DNA of 40,989 nucleotides from Alphaproteobacteria bacterium (GCA_025360605.1 JANYBV010000004.1:1-40989), one strand, 5' to 3'. Counted from the stretch's first letter, positions 27,884 through 36,298 are shown. Made by a program: numbers and translations. The notes: generated by a model not told the origin, from the sequence alone.

Positions 27884-28297
27884 CTAGAACATTCCCATAT
27901 TGCAGATAGGCAGCGTGCAGCTGTGGTCTGCCGGTTCGTTCGGGCATTCCGGTGTCTGATAGGGATAATCCAGCACCAGACCATACTGGTCGCCGCGCGA
28001 GAACGGCATCAGGCTGCCGCCTTTGCTGTTATAGAGTTCGAATATCTGCTGCACATAGGGTGTTTCCACACTTCTGGCGAGGTTGCAGATGGCGGGGCAA
28101 TGCCCGCCGGAACCACAATGTTCCCACCGTCCGGTGTTGTAACACTGGTTCAGCATTTTTACGACGCTATCCGGATAAATCACTTCCACCGTACAGGGTT
28201 CTTTTTCGGCTTTTGCCGTCGTCACATTGGCCGCCGGTTGCGATGTACATGCGTTGATGGCGAGCAATAAACCCAATCCTAAAAAATACTTTCCCAT
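27884..28297 (-). CDS. Cys-rich lipoprotein, paralogue of the upstream gene
   Basis: A 137-residue exported protein. MGKYFLGLGLLLAINACTSQ is a lipoprotein signal peptide with Cys at 17 as the lipidated residue. The mature part has CTVEVIYPDSVVKMLNQCY, then HCPAIC, PYV, and SCTLPIC near the end. The same cysteines in the same order occur in the protein encoded at 28297-28737, so these are tandem paralogues that probably form several disulphides in the periplasm. The ATG at 28297 overlaps the stop of the upstream gene as TAATG, and an in-frame ATG at 28312 is less likely. I do not recognise the family. It converges on proS with a 3-base gap. Confidence 0.8.
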   Translation of the reverse strand: MGKYFLGLGLLLAINACTSQPAANVTTAKAEKEPCTVEVIYPDSVVKMLNQCYNTGRWEHCGSGGHCPAICNLARSVETPYVQQIFELYNSKGGSLMPFSRGDQYGLVLDYPYQTPECPNEPADHSCTLPICNMGMF

Positions 28298-28737
28298 TAC
28301 ATCATATTCCATAACATACCGTCACAGATAGGAAGCGTGCAGCTTGGGGTGGGGGGTGATTCGGGGCAGGTTTTGGTGGCGTAGCCAATGAGAACGCCGA
28401 ACTCCTGCTTTTTAGAAAACTGGTAAATCCATCCACTTTGTCCTGCGGTGCCGCGATTGTGGAGATAAAGATCGTTGCCTTTTTTGACATACGGCTTCGT
28501 CGCCTTCATGGCTTTCTGGCAAACCGCCGGACAGTATGGCGAAGGCGTGTCGCCGTAGCCCATACATTGCTCATACTGGTCGGTTTTGTAGCACTCCATG
28601 AGCAGGCTCACCACTTGCGGCGGATAGATAATCGTGTTGGTGCATTTGCCCGCAATAACCTTGATAGCATCGGCCTGTGCGGGTAATGAAACCATGAGGG
28701 CTAACATCAGGAATAGTCGGGTGAGGATACGTGGCAT
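28297..28737 (-). CDS. Cys-rich exported protein, paralogue of the downstream gene
   Basis: A 146-residue protein with a Sec signal peptide (MPRILTRLFLMLALMVSLPAQADA) and no lipobox. The mature sequence has KCTNTIIYPPQVVSLLMECY, then YCPAVCQKA, PYV, a Gly-rich loop, FGVLIGY and a C-terminal SCTLPIC. It aligns with the neighbour at 27884-28297 along its whole length. I chose the ATG at 28737 because GGGA lies 8 bases upstream and the signal peptide begins there. The two proteins differ in anchoring, one free and one lipidated. The family is unknown to me. Confidence 0.8.
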   Translation of the reverse strand: MPRILTRLFLMLALMVSLPAQADAIKVIAGKCTNTIIYPPQVVSLLMECYKTDQYEQCMGYGDTPSPYCPAVCQKAMKATKPYVKKGNDLYLHNRGTAGQSGWIYQFSKKQEFGVLIGYATKTCPESPPTPSCTLPICDGMLWNMM

Positions 28738-28809
28738 TGCGTTTTCCCATCTGAGATTAATACGCAACGCAGGATGCCAGAAAGTGTGTGTAACGGCAAG
28801 TGTATGAAA

Positions 28810-29034
28810 TCAGGCTATACCAATGCCCATGCCCTGCGTGGGAGCGGGGCCTGGAATACCCGTGTTGAACTGGGTTACAGCACCAAGCGAACCGATATCT
28901 GCTGTGAAAGGGCCCGATACCCCAACGGCAACTAAACTTGCGATGATTGAGCCAAGCTCATCCTTCACCTTATCCGGATTAGTAATACCATCGATTGCTT
29001 TGATGCCCATTGAAAGAGCAGATAAACCTAACAT
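28810..29034 (-). CDS. small hypothetical protein, 74 residues
   Basis: A short Gly/Ala/Ile-rich sequence (MLGLSALSMGIKAIDGITNP, then IIASLVAVGVSGPFTADIG, ending QGMGIGIA) with no signal peptide or named domain. GAGAA lies 5 bases before the ATG. Composition is peptide-like rather than frame-shadow-like, but an overlapping plus-strand frame of similar length exists, so I am not sure it is expressed. It lies between the Cys-rich pair and the lol operon. Confidence 0.45.
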   Translation of the reverse strand: MLGLSALSMGIKAIDGITNPDKVKDELGSIIASLVAVGVSGPFTADIGSLGAVTQFNTGIPGPAPTQGMGIGIA

Positions 29035-29142
29035 AGGATTCTCTTATATTTTTATATCATTATTGATTATACCATCGTATACCAGAAGAATCAATTTTAT
29101 TAGGGAATAACAAATTAACATATTGTAAAATATAAAATAATT

Positions 29143-30399
29143 ATGCTTTCACATTTTGAACGAATGGTCGCCTTCCGCTACCTGCGCGCACGCCGCGAGG
29201 AAGGGCTTATTTCGGTCATTGCCATGTTTTCCCTCATTGGTATTGCTCTTGGCGTGGCGACGCTCATTGTCGTGCTGGCGGTGATGAACGGTGTACGCGG
29301 CGAGTTGATTAAAAGCATTATCGGGCTGGAAGGCCATGTCAGTATTTATGCCAATGCACGCGGCATCAATGACTATGATAATTTAAGCAAACATATTGCG
29401 ACGCTAGACGGTGTGAAAAGTGCTGTGCCGAAAGTCGAGGGGCAGATTATGGCCACCTATAAAGGCCAGTCGACGGGTGCGATGGTGTCCGGTTACCGTT
29501 TTGATGATTTGCAGCACAAGGAATTGCTGATTAAACGTATCGTCGAAGGTGACCTTGCCTCTTTTGAGCGCGGCGAAGGCGTGATTATTGGCCGCAGGAT
29601 GGCGGAAAAAATGGGAATTCACCTCGGTGATAACCTGACGCTGATTTCGCCGGAAGGCAGGGCCACAGTTGCGGGCATGGTGCCGCGTGTGAAGGCTTAT
29701 AAAGTGGTGGGCATATTTGCTATCGGCATGTTTGCCTATGATAACGGGCTTATCCTGCTGCCATTTCAGGAGGCGCAGGTGTATTTTAAACTGAAAGATA
29801 ATGGCGCGGACGGTGCAAGCTCTATTGAAGTTATGGCAAACGATGCCGAACACGCGCAGGCCATTGCGCTGAAGATTATGCAAGAGCTGGGGGCGGGTTA
29901 CCGCGTGTACGATTGGAAAAGTTCCAATAGCGGAATTTTTCAGGCGGTGATTGTGCAGCGGAACGTTATGTTCCTTATTCTTATGCTTATTATTCTGGTG
30001 GCGTCGTTCAATATCATTTCCAGCCTGATTATGCTGGTGCGCGAAAAAGGTCGCGATGTCGCCATTTTACGGACGATGGGCGCAAGCCGTGGGTCAGTGA
30101 TGCGGATATTTATCGTGTGTGGTTCATGCGTCGGTGTGATCGGAACGGTGGTGGGCGTGGTGTTAGGGCTGTTGATTGCGTTTAATACCGAAAATATCCA
30201 GCTCTGGCTGGAGTCGATGATGGGTCACCGCCTGTTTGCCGATGAATTGTATTTTCTCTCGCATCTGCCATCCAAAGTGGATTTTCATGAAGTGGCGATT
30301 GTGGTGACCTTGGCGCTGGCGCTGGCATTCCTCGCTACGATCTATCCGGCGCGCAGGGCGGCTAAACTCGATCCGGCGGAGTGTTTGCGATATGAGTAG
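29143..30399 (+). CDS. lipoprotein-releasing ABC transporter permease LolC/LolE
   Basis: Membrane subunit of the Lol complex that extracts outer-membrane lipoproteins from the inner membrane and hands them to LolA. The 418 residues have the four expected helices: one near 25-50 (VIAMFSLIGIALGVATLIVVLAVMNG), a large periplasmic domain at about 50-265, and three C-terminal helices, with VASFNIISSLIMLVREKGRDVAILRTMGASRGSVMRIF as the coupling region. Alphaproteobacteria usually have one LolC/E-type gene rather than separate lolC and lolE, so the letter is left open. It overlaps the start of lolD by 8 bases. The AT-rich 108 bases upstream should hold the promoter. Confidence 0.93.
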   Translation: MLSHFERMVAFRYLRARREEGLISVIAMFSLIGIALGVATLIVVLAVMNGVRGELIKSIIGLEGHVSIYANARGINDYDNLSKHIATLDGVKSAVPKVEGQIMATYKGQSTGAMVSGYRFDDLQHKELLIKRIVEGDLASFERGEGVIIGRRMAEKMGIHLGDNLTLISPEGRATVAGMVPRVKAYKVVGIFAIGMFAYDNGLILLPFQEAQVYFKLKDNGADGASSIEVMANDAEHAQAIALKIMQELGAGYRVYDWKSSNSGIFQAVIVQRNVMFLILMLIILVASFNIISSLIMLVREKGRDVAILRTMGASRGSVMRIFIVCGSCVGVIGTVVGVVLGLLIAFNTENIQLWLESMMGHRLFADELYFLSHLPSKVDFHEVAIVVTLALALAFLATIYPARRAAKLDPAECLRYE

Positions 30400-31066
30400 T
30401 GTGGCGCTTTCCTTAAAACACATTGACCGTGATTATGAGCAGGGTGGACGTGTTCTTTCGGTGCTGAAACACCTGAATCTGGAGGTGCGCTCCGGCGAGG
30501 TCGTGGCGTTAGTAGGACCCAGTGGATCAGGAAAAAGTACATTGTTGCAGATTGCCGGTTTGCTGGATACGCCTAACTCCGGCGAGGTGACCGTTCAGAA
30601 GGAATTGATGACGGGAGCAAATGAAGCCAAGCGTACGATGGCGCGTGGAAAATATATCGGGTTCGTTTATCAGTTCCACCACCTGCTGCCGGAATTCTCG
30701 GCGATTGAAAACGTGATGATGCCGCAACTGATTACCGGAGTGGCTTCCGGTGCGGCGCGGACGAAAGCCGCAGGCCTGCTGACTGAAATGGGGCTGCGCG
30801 AACGCCTGAACCATCGTCCGGCAGCACTTTCTGGCGGTGAACAGCAACGTGTGGCGATTGCACGCGCACTGGCGAATGATCCGGCGGTGCTGCTGGCGGA
30901 TGAGCCGACCGGAAATCTCGATGCGATGACCGCCGATTCGGTATTCGAACTGCTGAAGCACATGGCAAAAGAGAAAAAAATTGCCATGCTGGTGGCCACG
31001 CACAACCTTGATCTCGCACACCGCATGGACAGAATTACGCAACTTGAAAACGGTGCGCTCAAGTAG
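30392..31066 (+). CDS. lolD: lipoprotein-releasing ABC transporter ATPase
   Basis: The 224-residue cytoplasmic ATPase of the Lol complex. Walker A is GPSGSGKST at 42-50, the Q-loop is VYQFHHLLPEFSAIENV, the ABC signature is LSGGEQQRVAIARAL near 145-160, and Walker B is VLLADEPTGNLD. The LLPEFSAIENV sequence is typical of LolD against other small ABC ATPases. Its ATG overlaps the end of the permease gene, so the two are coupled. The gene is followed after 39 bases by dnaE. Confidence 0.95.
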   Translation: MSSVALSLKHIDRDYEQGGRVLSVLKHLNLEVRSGEVVALVGPSGSGKSTLLQIAGLLDTPNSGEVTVQKELMTGANEAKRTMARGKYIGFVYQFHHLLPEFSAIENVMMPQLITGVASGAARTKAAGLLTEMGLRERLNHRPAALSGGEQQRVAIARALANDPAVLLADEPTGNLDAMTADSVFELLKHMAKEKKIAMLVATHNLDLAHRMDRITQLENGALK

Positions 31067-31075
31067 TGCCTTGAT

Positions 31076-31103
31076 CGCTTATCACTGACCTATTATGATA
31101 GCG
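31076..31103 (+). promoter_or_regulatory. hairpin in front of the dnaE start
   Basis: CGCTTATCA (31076-31084) and TGATAGCG (31096-31103) pair with one bulged base. The stem ends 2 bases before the dnaE ATG, where a ribosome-binding site would lie; none is seen. It may limit translation or may be chance. Confidence 0.3.
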
Positions 31104-31105
31104 TC

Positions 31106-34100
31106 ATGAAACCTGTTCCCTTTATACATTTGCGCGTCCATAGCGCCTATTCGCTTCTTGAAGGTGCTATCCACGTCAAGGAGTTGGTGAAGTGGGCGAA
31201 GACGCATTCAACTCCCGCCGTGGCGATCACCGACCATGGAAATTTATTCGGTTCGCTGGAATTCTCGTTAGCGGCGATGGGTGAGGGTGTTCAGCCGATC
31301 ATTGGTTCGATTATGTACCTCAAACCGCATCAGGCCGAGCAATCACGCAACGCCAGTGCGGCAAAGCCAGACCAGCTGCTGTTGCTGGCGCAGACGGAAC
31401 AGGGGTGGCTCAATCTTTTGCATCTGGTGAGTAAATCGTATCTTGCTCCCACGGGCGGCCACGCACCGATTCTGACGCTGGAGGATTTTGCAAATTATAG
31501 CGATGGGCTGATCGCCCTGACATCAGGCATTTATGGCTCGGTCGGAAAAGCATTGCTGAGTGGGCAGGATACGCTGGCCGAAGAACAATTGCTGGCGTTG
31601 AAAACATTGTTTGGCAACCGCTTGTATGTCGAGCTGTCGCGGCACGGGCTGGAACAGGAAAAAGCCATTGAAGCAAGAATGATCGATCTTGCCTATAAGC
31701 ACCATTTGCCGTTGGTGGCTACCAACGATGTGTATTTCCTCAAGGCGGACATGTATGAGGCGCATGATGCGTTTTTGTGTATCGCCGACGGTTCCTATGT
31801 CAGCGACCTGAACCGCAGGAGACTCACGCCCGAACACCGCCTTAAATCGCCTCAGGAAATGCAGGCGTTGTTTGCCGATATTCCCGAAGCCATTGCCAAT
31901 ACGGTGGCGATTGCCAAGCGCTGCGCTTTTGTCGCTACGCAAAAAGATCCGATCTTGCCGCATTTCACCAAAGGCGAGCTGAGCGAAGAAGATGCATTGC
32001 GTCAGGAATCGACCGAAGGCCTGAAGGCACGCCTCGAACGCTATGTTTACACCGATGCGATGAGCGCGGAGGAAAAAGCAGCCAAAACGAAGGAATATTT
32101 CGACCGGCTGGAATTTGAATTGCAGACCATCAATAAAATGAAATTCCCAGGTTACTTTCTGATCGTATCGGATTTTATCCGCTGGTCGAAAGCGCAAGGC
32201 ATTCCCGTGGGGCCGGGCCGTGGATCGGGCGCTGGTTCGGTGGTGGCGTGGTCGTTGCAGATTACCGACCTTGACCCACTGCGTTACGGCTTGCTGTTTG
32301 AACGCTTCTTGAACCCGCACCGCGTGTCGATGCCTGACTTTGACGTGGATTTTTGTCAGGAACGCCGCGAAGAAGTCATCCGTTATGTGCAGCAACGCTA
32401 CGGCGCGGATCGCGTGGCGCAGATCATTACGTTCGGAAAATTGCAGGCGAGGGCGGTGCTGCGTGACGTAGGGCGTGTATTGCAAATGCCGTACGGTCAG
32501 GTGGACAAAATCTGCAAGCTGGTGCCGAACAATCCCGCTGCTCCGGTAACGCTGGCGGAAGCCATCGATCTTGAACCTATGCTCAAGGCCGCGATTGATG
32601 AAGATGAAACGGTCAAAAAACTGGCCGATATCAGCCTGAAACTGGAAGGACTAAACCGCCACGCATCCACCCATGCGGCGGGTGTGGTGATTGGTGACAG
32701 GCCATTACAGGAACTGGTGCCGCTTTACCGCGATCCGAAATCGGATATGCCGGTGGTGCAATATTCAATGAAATACGCCGAGAGTGCCGGACTGGTGAAG
32801 TTCGACTTTCTAGGGCTTAAAACGCTCACCGTTTTAGTGCGTGCGATTGTTTTGCTGAAACCCAAAAATGTGACGATCGACCTGCTGGCGCTGCCCGAAG
32901 GCGACAAAACAACGTATGCGATGCTGTCGAAAGGCGATACGGTCGGGGTGTTCCAGCTTGAAAGCGCGGGCATGCGCGATACGCTTAAAAAACTCAAGCC
33001 TGACTGTCTTGAAGATATTATCGCGCTCGTGTCGCTGTACCGTCCGGGCCCGATGGATAATATCCCGACCTATATTGCCCGCAAGCATGGTGATGAAAAA
33101 CCGGAATACCTTCATCCTATGCTAGAACAGGTATTGAAGGAAACTTTCGGCGTTATCATTTATCAGGAACAGGTAATGCAGATTGCCCAGCTTATGGCGG
33201 GTTACAGCCTTGGTGAAGCAGATTTGCTGCGCCGCGCGATGGGTAAAAAGATTAAAGCGGAAATGGAAGCGCAGCGCGATATTTTTGTGCAGAAATCCAT
33301 GGAGCGCGGCGTTGAAAAGAAACAGGCGGCGAGTATTTTCGACCTGATTGCCAAATTCGCCGAGTACGGTTTCAATAAATCCCACGCGGCGGCGTATGCC
33401 CTGATTGCGTACCAGACCGCCTATTTAAAAGCGAATTACCCTGTGGAATTCATCGCCGCGTCGATGACGTACGATATGCATAATACCGACAAGCTAGGTA
33501 TTTTCCGCGAGGAAGCCAACCATTGCGGTATTGCCATGCTACCACCGGATGTTAACACCTCCGAAGTGCTATTTTCCGTTGAAAAAAACGCTATCCGCTA
33601 TGCACTCGCCGCTATCCGCAACGTGGGCGCACAGGCGATGGAAGAGGTGGTGGCGGAACGAAAAAATGGCCGTTATGCCGATATTTTCGATTTTGCCTCG
33701 CGCGTACCCACTGAATCGCTTAACCGCAGGGCACTTGAACATCTGATTAAGGCGGGGGCTTTTGATTCCATGCATCCCAACCGCAACCAGCTTTTCAGCC
33801 ATATTGACCTGATTATGGCACATGGTTCATCCGCGCAGCGCGACCGCGAAAGCCAACAGGTGAGCCTTTTTGGCGGCGGATCAGAGATTATTCCAAAGCC
33901 GTCACTCGCAGAAGTCAGCGACTGGACCACGCTGGAACGGCTGGAATGTGAGTTTTCAGCCATCGGTTTTTATCTTTCCGCACATCCCCTGGAGGGGTAT
34001 AAGACCTCGCTGGATGCGTTGCGCGTTACGTCCTCGGCGTTGTTCGCCGATAAACTCGACGGGCAGTTCCGCACCATCCGCGTGGCGGGCATTGTCACAG

Positions 34101-34570
34101 GCCGTAAATTCAAGGCTTCCGACAAAGGACGCTTTGCCTTTATCCAGCTTTCCGACATGGGCGGCATCTTTGAGGTGTCCATCTTCAACGAAGGACTGCT
34201 CAGCCAGCACCGCGATATCCTTGAAAACGGCAAAATCCTGATGATGTCCGTGGATGCCAAGCAGGAAGATGCGGGCGCACGCATGATTGCCCAGACGATC
34301 TCCCTGTTTGATGATGCGCTGGTTAAGCACCAACAGTCCAAAGGGGCAGGGGCTTTCCGCATTACGGTCAACCAGCGCGAGGCGCTCCCCTCGATACGCG
34401 AGCTTTTGGGGCCAGCACACGTCAAGGGTGCCAAAATTACGCTGGCCGCGTTACTCGGCAATGAACGCGCCGAGATTCAACTGCCTGATAAATATACGCT
34501 ATCACCAACCGTCCTTGACCGCATCCGTGTGGTTAAAGGGGTGGTTTCAGCCGAGGAAATAGTCGCCTAA
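31106..34570 (+). CDS. dnaE: DNA polymerase III alpha subunit
   Basis: The replicative polymerase, 1154 residues. The N-terminal PHP domain starts HLRVHSAYSLLEGAIHVKEL and has ITDHGNLFG. The polymerase core includes GPGRGSGAGSVVAW and the catalytic acids Asp411 and Asp413 in PDFDVDF; the third acid lies later, near VKFDFLGLK. The finger and beta-binding region has YGFNKSHAAAYALIAYQTAYLKANY, and an OB-fold follows at about 985-1070. Length and order match the DnaE1 group. The gene ends the conserved mce to dnaE block. It has no clear ribosome-binding site and a hairpin immediately upstream. Confidence 0.98.
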   Translation: MKPVPFIHLRVHSAYSLLEGAIHVKELVKWAKTHSTPAVAITDHGNLFGSLEFSLAAMGEGVQPIIGSIMYLKPHQAEQSRNASAAKPDQLLLLAQTEQGWLNLLHLVSKSYLAPTGGHAPILTLEDFANYSDGLIALTSGIYGSVGKALLSGQDTLAEEQLLALKTLFGNRLYVELSRHGLEQEKAIEARMIDLAYKHHLPLVATNDVYFLKADMYEAHDAFLCIADGSYVSDLNRRRLTPEHRLKSPQEMQALFADIPEAIANTVAIAKRCAFVATQKDPILPHFTKGELSEEDALRQESTEGLKARLERYVYTDAMSAEEKAAKTKEYFDRLEFELQTINKMKFPGYFLIVSDFIRWSKAQGIPVGPGRGSGAGSVVAWSLQITDLDPLRYGLLFERFLNPHRVSMPDFDVDFCQERREEVIRYVQQRYGADRVAQIITFGKLQARAVLRDVGRVLQMPYGQVDKICKLVPNNPAAPVTLAEAIDLEPMLKAAIDEDETVKKLADISLKLEGLNRHASTHAAGVVIGDRPLQELVPLYRDPKSDMPVVQYSMKYAESAGLVKFDFLGLKTLTVLVRAIVLLKPKNVTIDLLALPEGDKTTYAMLSKGDTVGVFQLESAGMRDTLKKLKPDCLEDIIALVSLYRPGPMDNIPTYIARKHGDEKPEYLHPMLEQVLKETFGVIIYQEQVMQIAQLMAGYSLGEADLLRRAMGKKIKAEMEAQRDIFVQKSMERGVEKKQAASIFDLIAKFAEYGFNKSHAAAYALIAYQTAYLKANYPVEFIAASMTYDMHNTDKLGIFREEANHCGIAMLPPDVNTSEVLFSVEKNAIRYALAAIRNVGAQAMEEVVAERKNGRYADIFDFASRVPTESLNRRALEHLIKAGAFDSMHPNRNQLFSHIDLIMAHGSSAQRDRESQQVSLFGGGSEIIPKPSLAEVSDWTTLERLECEFSAIGFYLSAHPLEGYKTSLDALRVTSSALFADKLDGQFRTIRVAGIVTGRKFKASDKGRFAFIQLSDMGGIFEVSIFNEGLLSQHRDILENGKILMMSVDAKQEDAGARMIAQTISLFDDALVKHQQSKGAGAFRITVNQREALPSIRELLGPAHVKGAKITLAALLGNERAEIQLPDKYTLSPTVLDRIRVVKGVVSAEEIVA

Positions 34571-34648
34571 GGGGTCGTTTTTTAACGTTTCCTTTCCCTT
34601 TTACTGTTAGAAATAGAGTACCTTAAAACCTAACAGGCATCATTTCTA

Positions 34649-35518
34649 ATGATCGGCATCATCGGCATTCTCAGTACGTTCGTGATTATCTTTGGCATGT
34701 ACGCAATGTCAGGCGGTAAGATCGAAATTATTCTTGAAGCCGCCCCGCATGAATTTCCCATGCTTATGGGGGGTGCTATCGGCGCGTATCTTGTCGCTAA
34801 CAGCACCGTCGTTCTCAAAGCAACGATGCGCGAGATTATGAAAACCTTTAAAGGTCCACAGTGGAAAAAGCAGGATTACCGCGATCTGCTGTGCTTGATG
34901 TTTACGTTGTGCAAGCTCATGAAATCCAAGGGTATGATTTCGGTCGAACAACACATCGAAAATCCCCATGAAAGCACCATTCTCAGCCAGTATCCGCACA
35001 TTATTCATGACCATTTCGCCACCGACCTGATCTGCGATACGCTGCGCACACTGACGATGGGAATGGAAAATCCTATGCAGATCGAGGAAATCATCGATAA
35101 ACAGCTGGAAAAGCATCACCACGAATCAACGGGCGTGGGACATGGCCTGCAAAGCATGTCGGACGGCTTGCCTGCCATTGGTATCGTGGTGGCGGTGTTG
35201 GGCGTGGTGAAAACTATGGCCAGTATTAACGAACCGCCTGCGGTGTTGGGGGCGATGATCGGTGGTGCGCTCGTGGGAACGTTCCTCGGTGTATTCATGT
35301 CTTATTGCGTTGTAGGGCCTATTGCCTCGCGCAATCTTGCTATCCACGCCGAAGAACAGCAATTCTACTTCATTATCCGCGATATTCTTGTCGCGCATCT
35401 GAAGGGCATGGCTCCGCAGGTGTCTATCGAAATGGGGCGTGGCCAGATTCCAACGCACTTCCAGCCTACCTTCCTTGAAATGGAAGAAGCCACCAGCAGC
35501 ATCAAAATCGAAGGCTAG
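34649..35518 (+). CDS. motA: flagellar motor stator protein MotA
   Basis: Inner-membrane stator subunit that, with MotB, turns proton flow into flagellar rotation. The 289 residues have four helices: about 2-20, 33-52, and the pair near 170-190 and 200-222. The signature GVGHGLQSMSDGLPAIGIVVAVLGVVKTM contains the Pro that contacts MotB, and the cytoplasmic loop has the charged residues that touch FliG. No motB follows, which is unusual: the downstream region is a repeat and small minus-strand genes. MotB must lie elsewhere if the stator works. A 7-base hairpin (CTGTTAG/CTAACAG, 34604-34636) lies in the leader. Confidence 0.95.
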   Translation: MIGIIGILSTFVIIFGMYAMSGGKIEIILEAAPHEFPMLMGGAIGAYLVANSTVVLKATMREIMKTFKGPQWKKQDYRDLLCLMFTLCKLMKSKGMISVEQHIENPHESTILSQYPHIIHDHFATDLICDTLRTLTMGMENPMQIEEIIDKQLEKHHHESTGVGHGLQSMSDGLPAIGIVVAVLGVVKTMASINEPPAVLGAMIGGALVGTFLGVFMSYCVVGPIASRNLAIHAEEQQFYFIIRDILVAHLKGMAPQVSIEMGRGQIPTHFQPTFLEMEEATSSIKIEG

Positions 35519-35621
35519 AGCATTTCCTGTTTATTCCATCACTTTGGCAGTCTTCGTCTCATGTAGTTTTTCTACACTTCGCCTCACCTTCCTAGTGCAG
35601 GACTAAAGCGAAAACGCTCTA
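35516..35621. repeat. palindromic repeat element (RIME/REP-like), 106 bases
   Basis: The ends are imperfect inverted repeats, TAGAGCATTTCC at the left and, read on the other strand, TAGAGCGTTTTC at the right (10 of 12 match). The left end includes the motA stop codon. Inside are a TGTAG/CTACA hairpin and two copies of CTTCG(T/C)CTCA. The GAGCATTTTC-type ends resemble dispersed intergenic palindromes known from many Alphaproteobacteria. Only one copy is in this window. Confidence 0.6.
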
Positions 35622-35641
35622 TTATCCTAGTATGGGAGTTT

Positions 35642-35679
35642 AAATCAAACGGCCGGAACGGATTCCGGCCGTTTGATTT
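35642..35679 (-). terminator. long perfect hairpin after the small lipoprotein gene
   Basis: Arms of 17 bases (35642-35658 and 35663-35679) pair perfectly around the loop CGGA, with a GC-rich core (ACGGCCGGAA). The gene's stop codon (35679-35681) touches the stem. The T run after it on either strand is short, so it may also be a bidirectional end or mRNA-stabilising hairpin. Confidence 0.7.
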
Positions 35680-35864
35680 TAGAAGTTATTGCTGCTGAAG
35701 ATGGTGCGATTGTAAGGCTTTATCGCTATTGCGTCAGATGATGTATACGCATCCGCAACGCTTGAGTCTGTTGGAGGGGTTAAAGGCGAACAGGCTTGTA
35801 GTGAGGCAAACACGACACAAATGAGTGTGAGCTTACCAATCCTTCGTACCGAACGTATGTGCAT
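35679..35864 (-). CDS. small lipoprotein, 61 residues
   Basis: The N-terminus MHIRSVRRIGKLTLICVVFASLQACS is a lipoprotein signal peptide: basic n-region, hydrophobic core and lipobox LQAC with the lipidated Cys at 25. The mature part is only 37 residues, rich in Ser, Thr, Asp and Pro (PLTPPTDSSVADAYTSS), and ends FSSNNF. No family is recognised. It may be regulated by the dyad at 35911-35935, about 47 bases before the start. It ends in a strong hairpin. Confidence 0.7.
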   Translation of the reverse strand: MHIRSVRRIGKLTLICVVFASLQACSPLTPPTDSSVADAYTSSDAIAIKPYNRTIFSSNNF

Positions 35865-35910
35865 AATGCTACTCCGCTATAGTTTGTACGCCATCGAAAG
35901 GTTTTTCTGG

Positions 35911-35935
35911 ACATATACCCACAGGGGGTATATGT
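35911..35935. promoter_or_regulatory. operator-like dyad 1, CsoR/FrmR-type
   Basis: ACATATACCC and GGGTATATGT are perfect 10-base arms with a 5-base spacer. The core TACCC-ACA-GGGGGTA resembles operators of the CsoR/RcnR/FrmR family. It sits 47-71 bases before the start of the 61-residue lipoprotein gene on the minus strand. Confidence 0.5.
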
Positions 35936-36096
35936 TAATTTTCCGTTAAAATCTTTCGACAAGAGTAGTATTAACCATTAGCGTTCTATTTTGCTACTGC
36001 AAATTGCCGCTTGTACCTATGCGTTAATGACATGGACTTCATGCTGGACTTTTACAATTGAATCATGTACAAAGGTTAAATGCGTTGATAGATACA

Positions 36097-36111
36097 TACC
36101 CGTATGGGGTA
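36097..36111. promoter_or_regulatory. operator-like dyad 2, CsoR/FrmR-type
   Basis: TACCC-GTAT-GGGGTA has the same 15-base length and core as the dyad at 35916-35930. The flanks are less symmetrical. It lies in the middle of the 480-base intergenic region. Confidence 0.45.
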
Positions 36112-36271
36112 TATTAGTCCTTTAAATCTATACCGCAATCATCTGAAATAAAAAGAAAATTCAAAGCATATCCCCGTCTGCGCATCTGCGGACTGTGGTA
36201 TAACATTCACATATGTATAGAAGAAACTACACTTATACCAACCAACGTGGATAAAGTGTGGATAAGACAAA

Positions 36272-36298
36272 ATAAGCAGCTTATTTAGAGCTGCTTAT
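36272..36298 (-). terminator. terminator of the 56-residue lipoprotein gene
   Basis: ATAAGCAGCT (36272-36281) and AGCTGCTTAT (36289-36298) are perfect arms around a 7-base loop. On the minus strand the stem is followed by TTTTGTCTT. It lies about 48 bases after the stop at 36346. Confidence 0.6.

Noticed and set aside
28823-29110. Plus-strand frame of 95 residues opposite the small gene at 28810-29034
   Set aside because: It has no ribosome-binding site or recognisable domain and is rich in Pro/Ser in the manner of a mirror frame; the minus-strand reading is somewhat better, though still uncertain.
31523-32485. Minus-strand reading frame of 320 residues opposite dnaE
   Set aside because: No recognisable motif, composition typical of a mirror frame, and dnaE is certain on the other strand.
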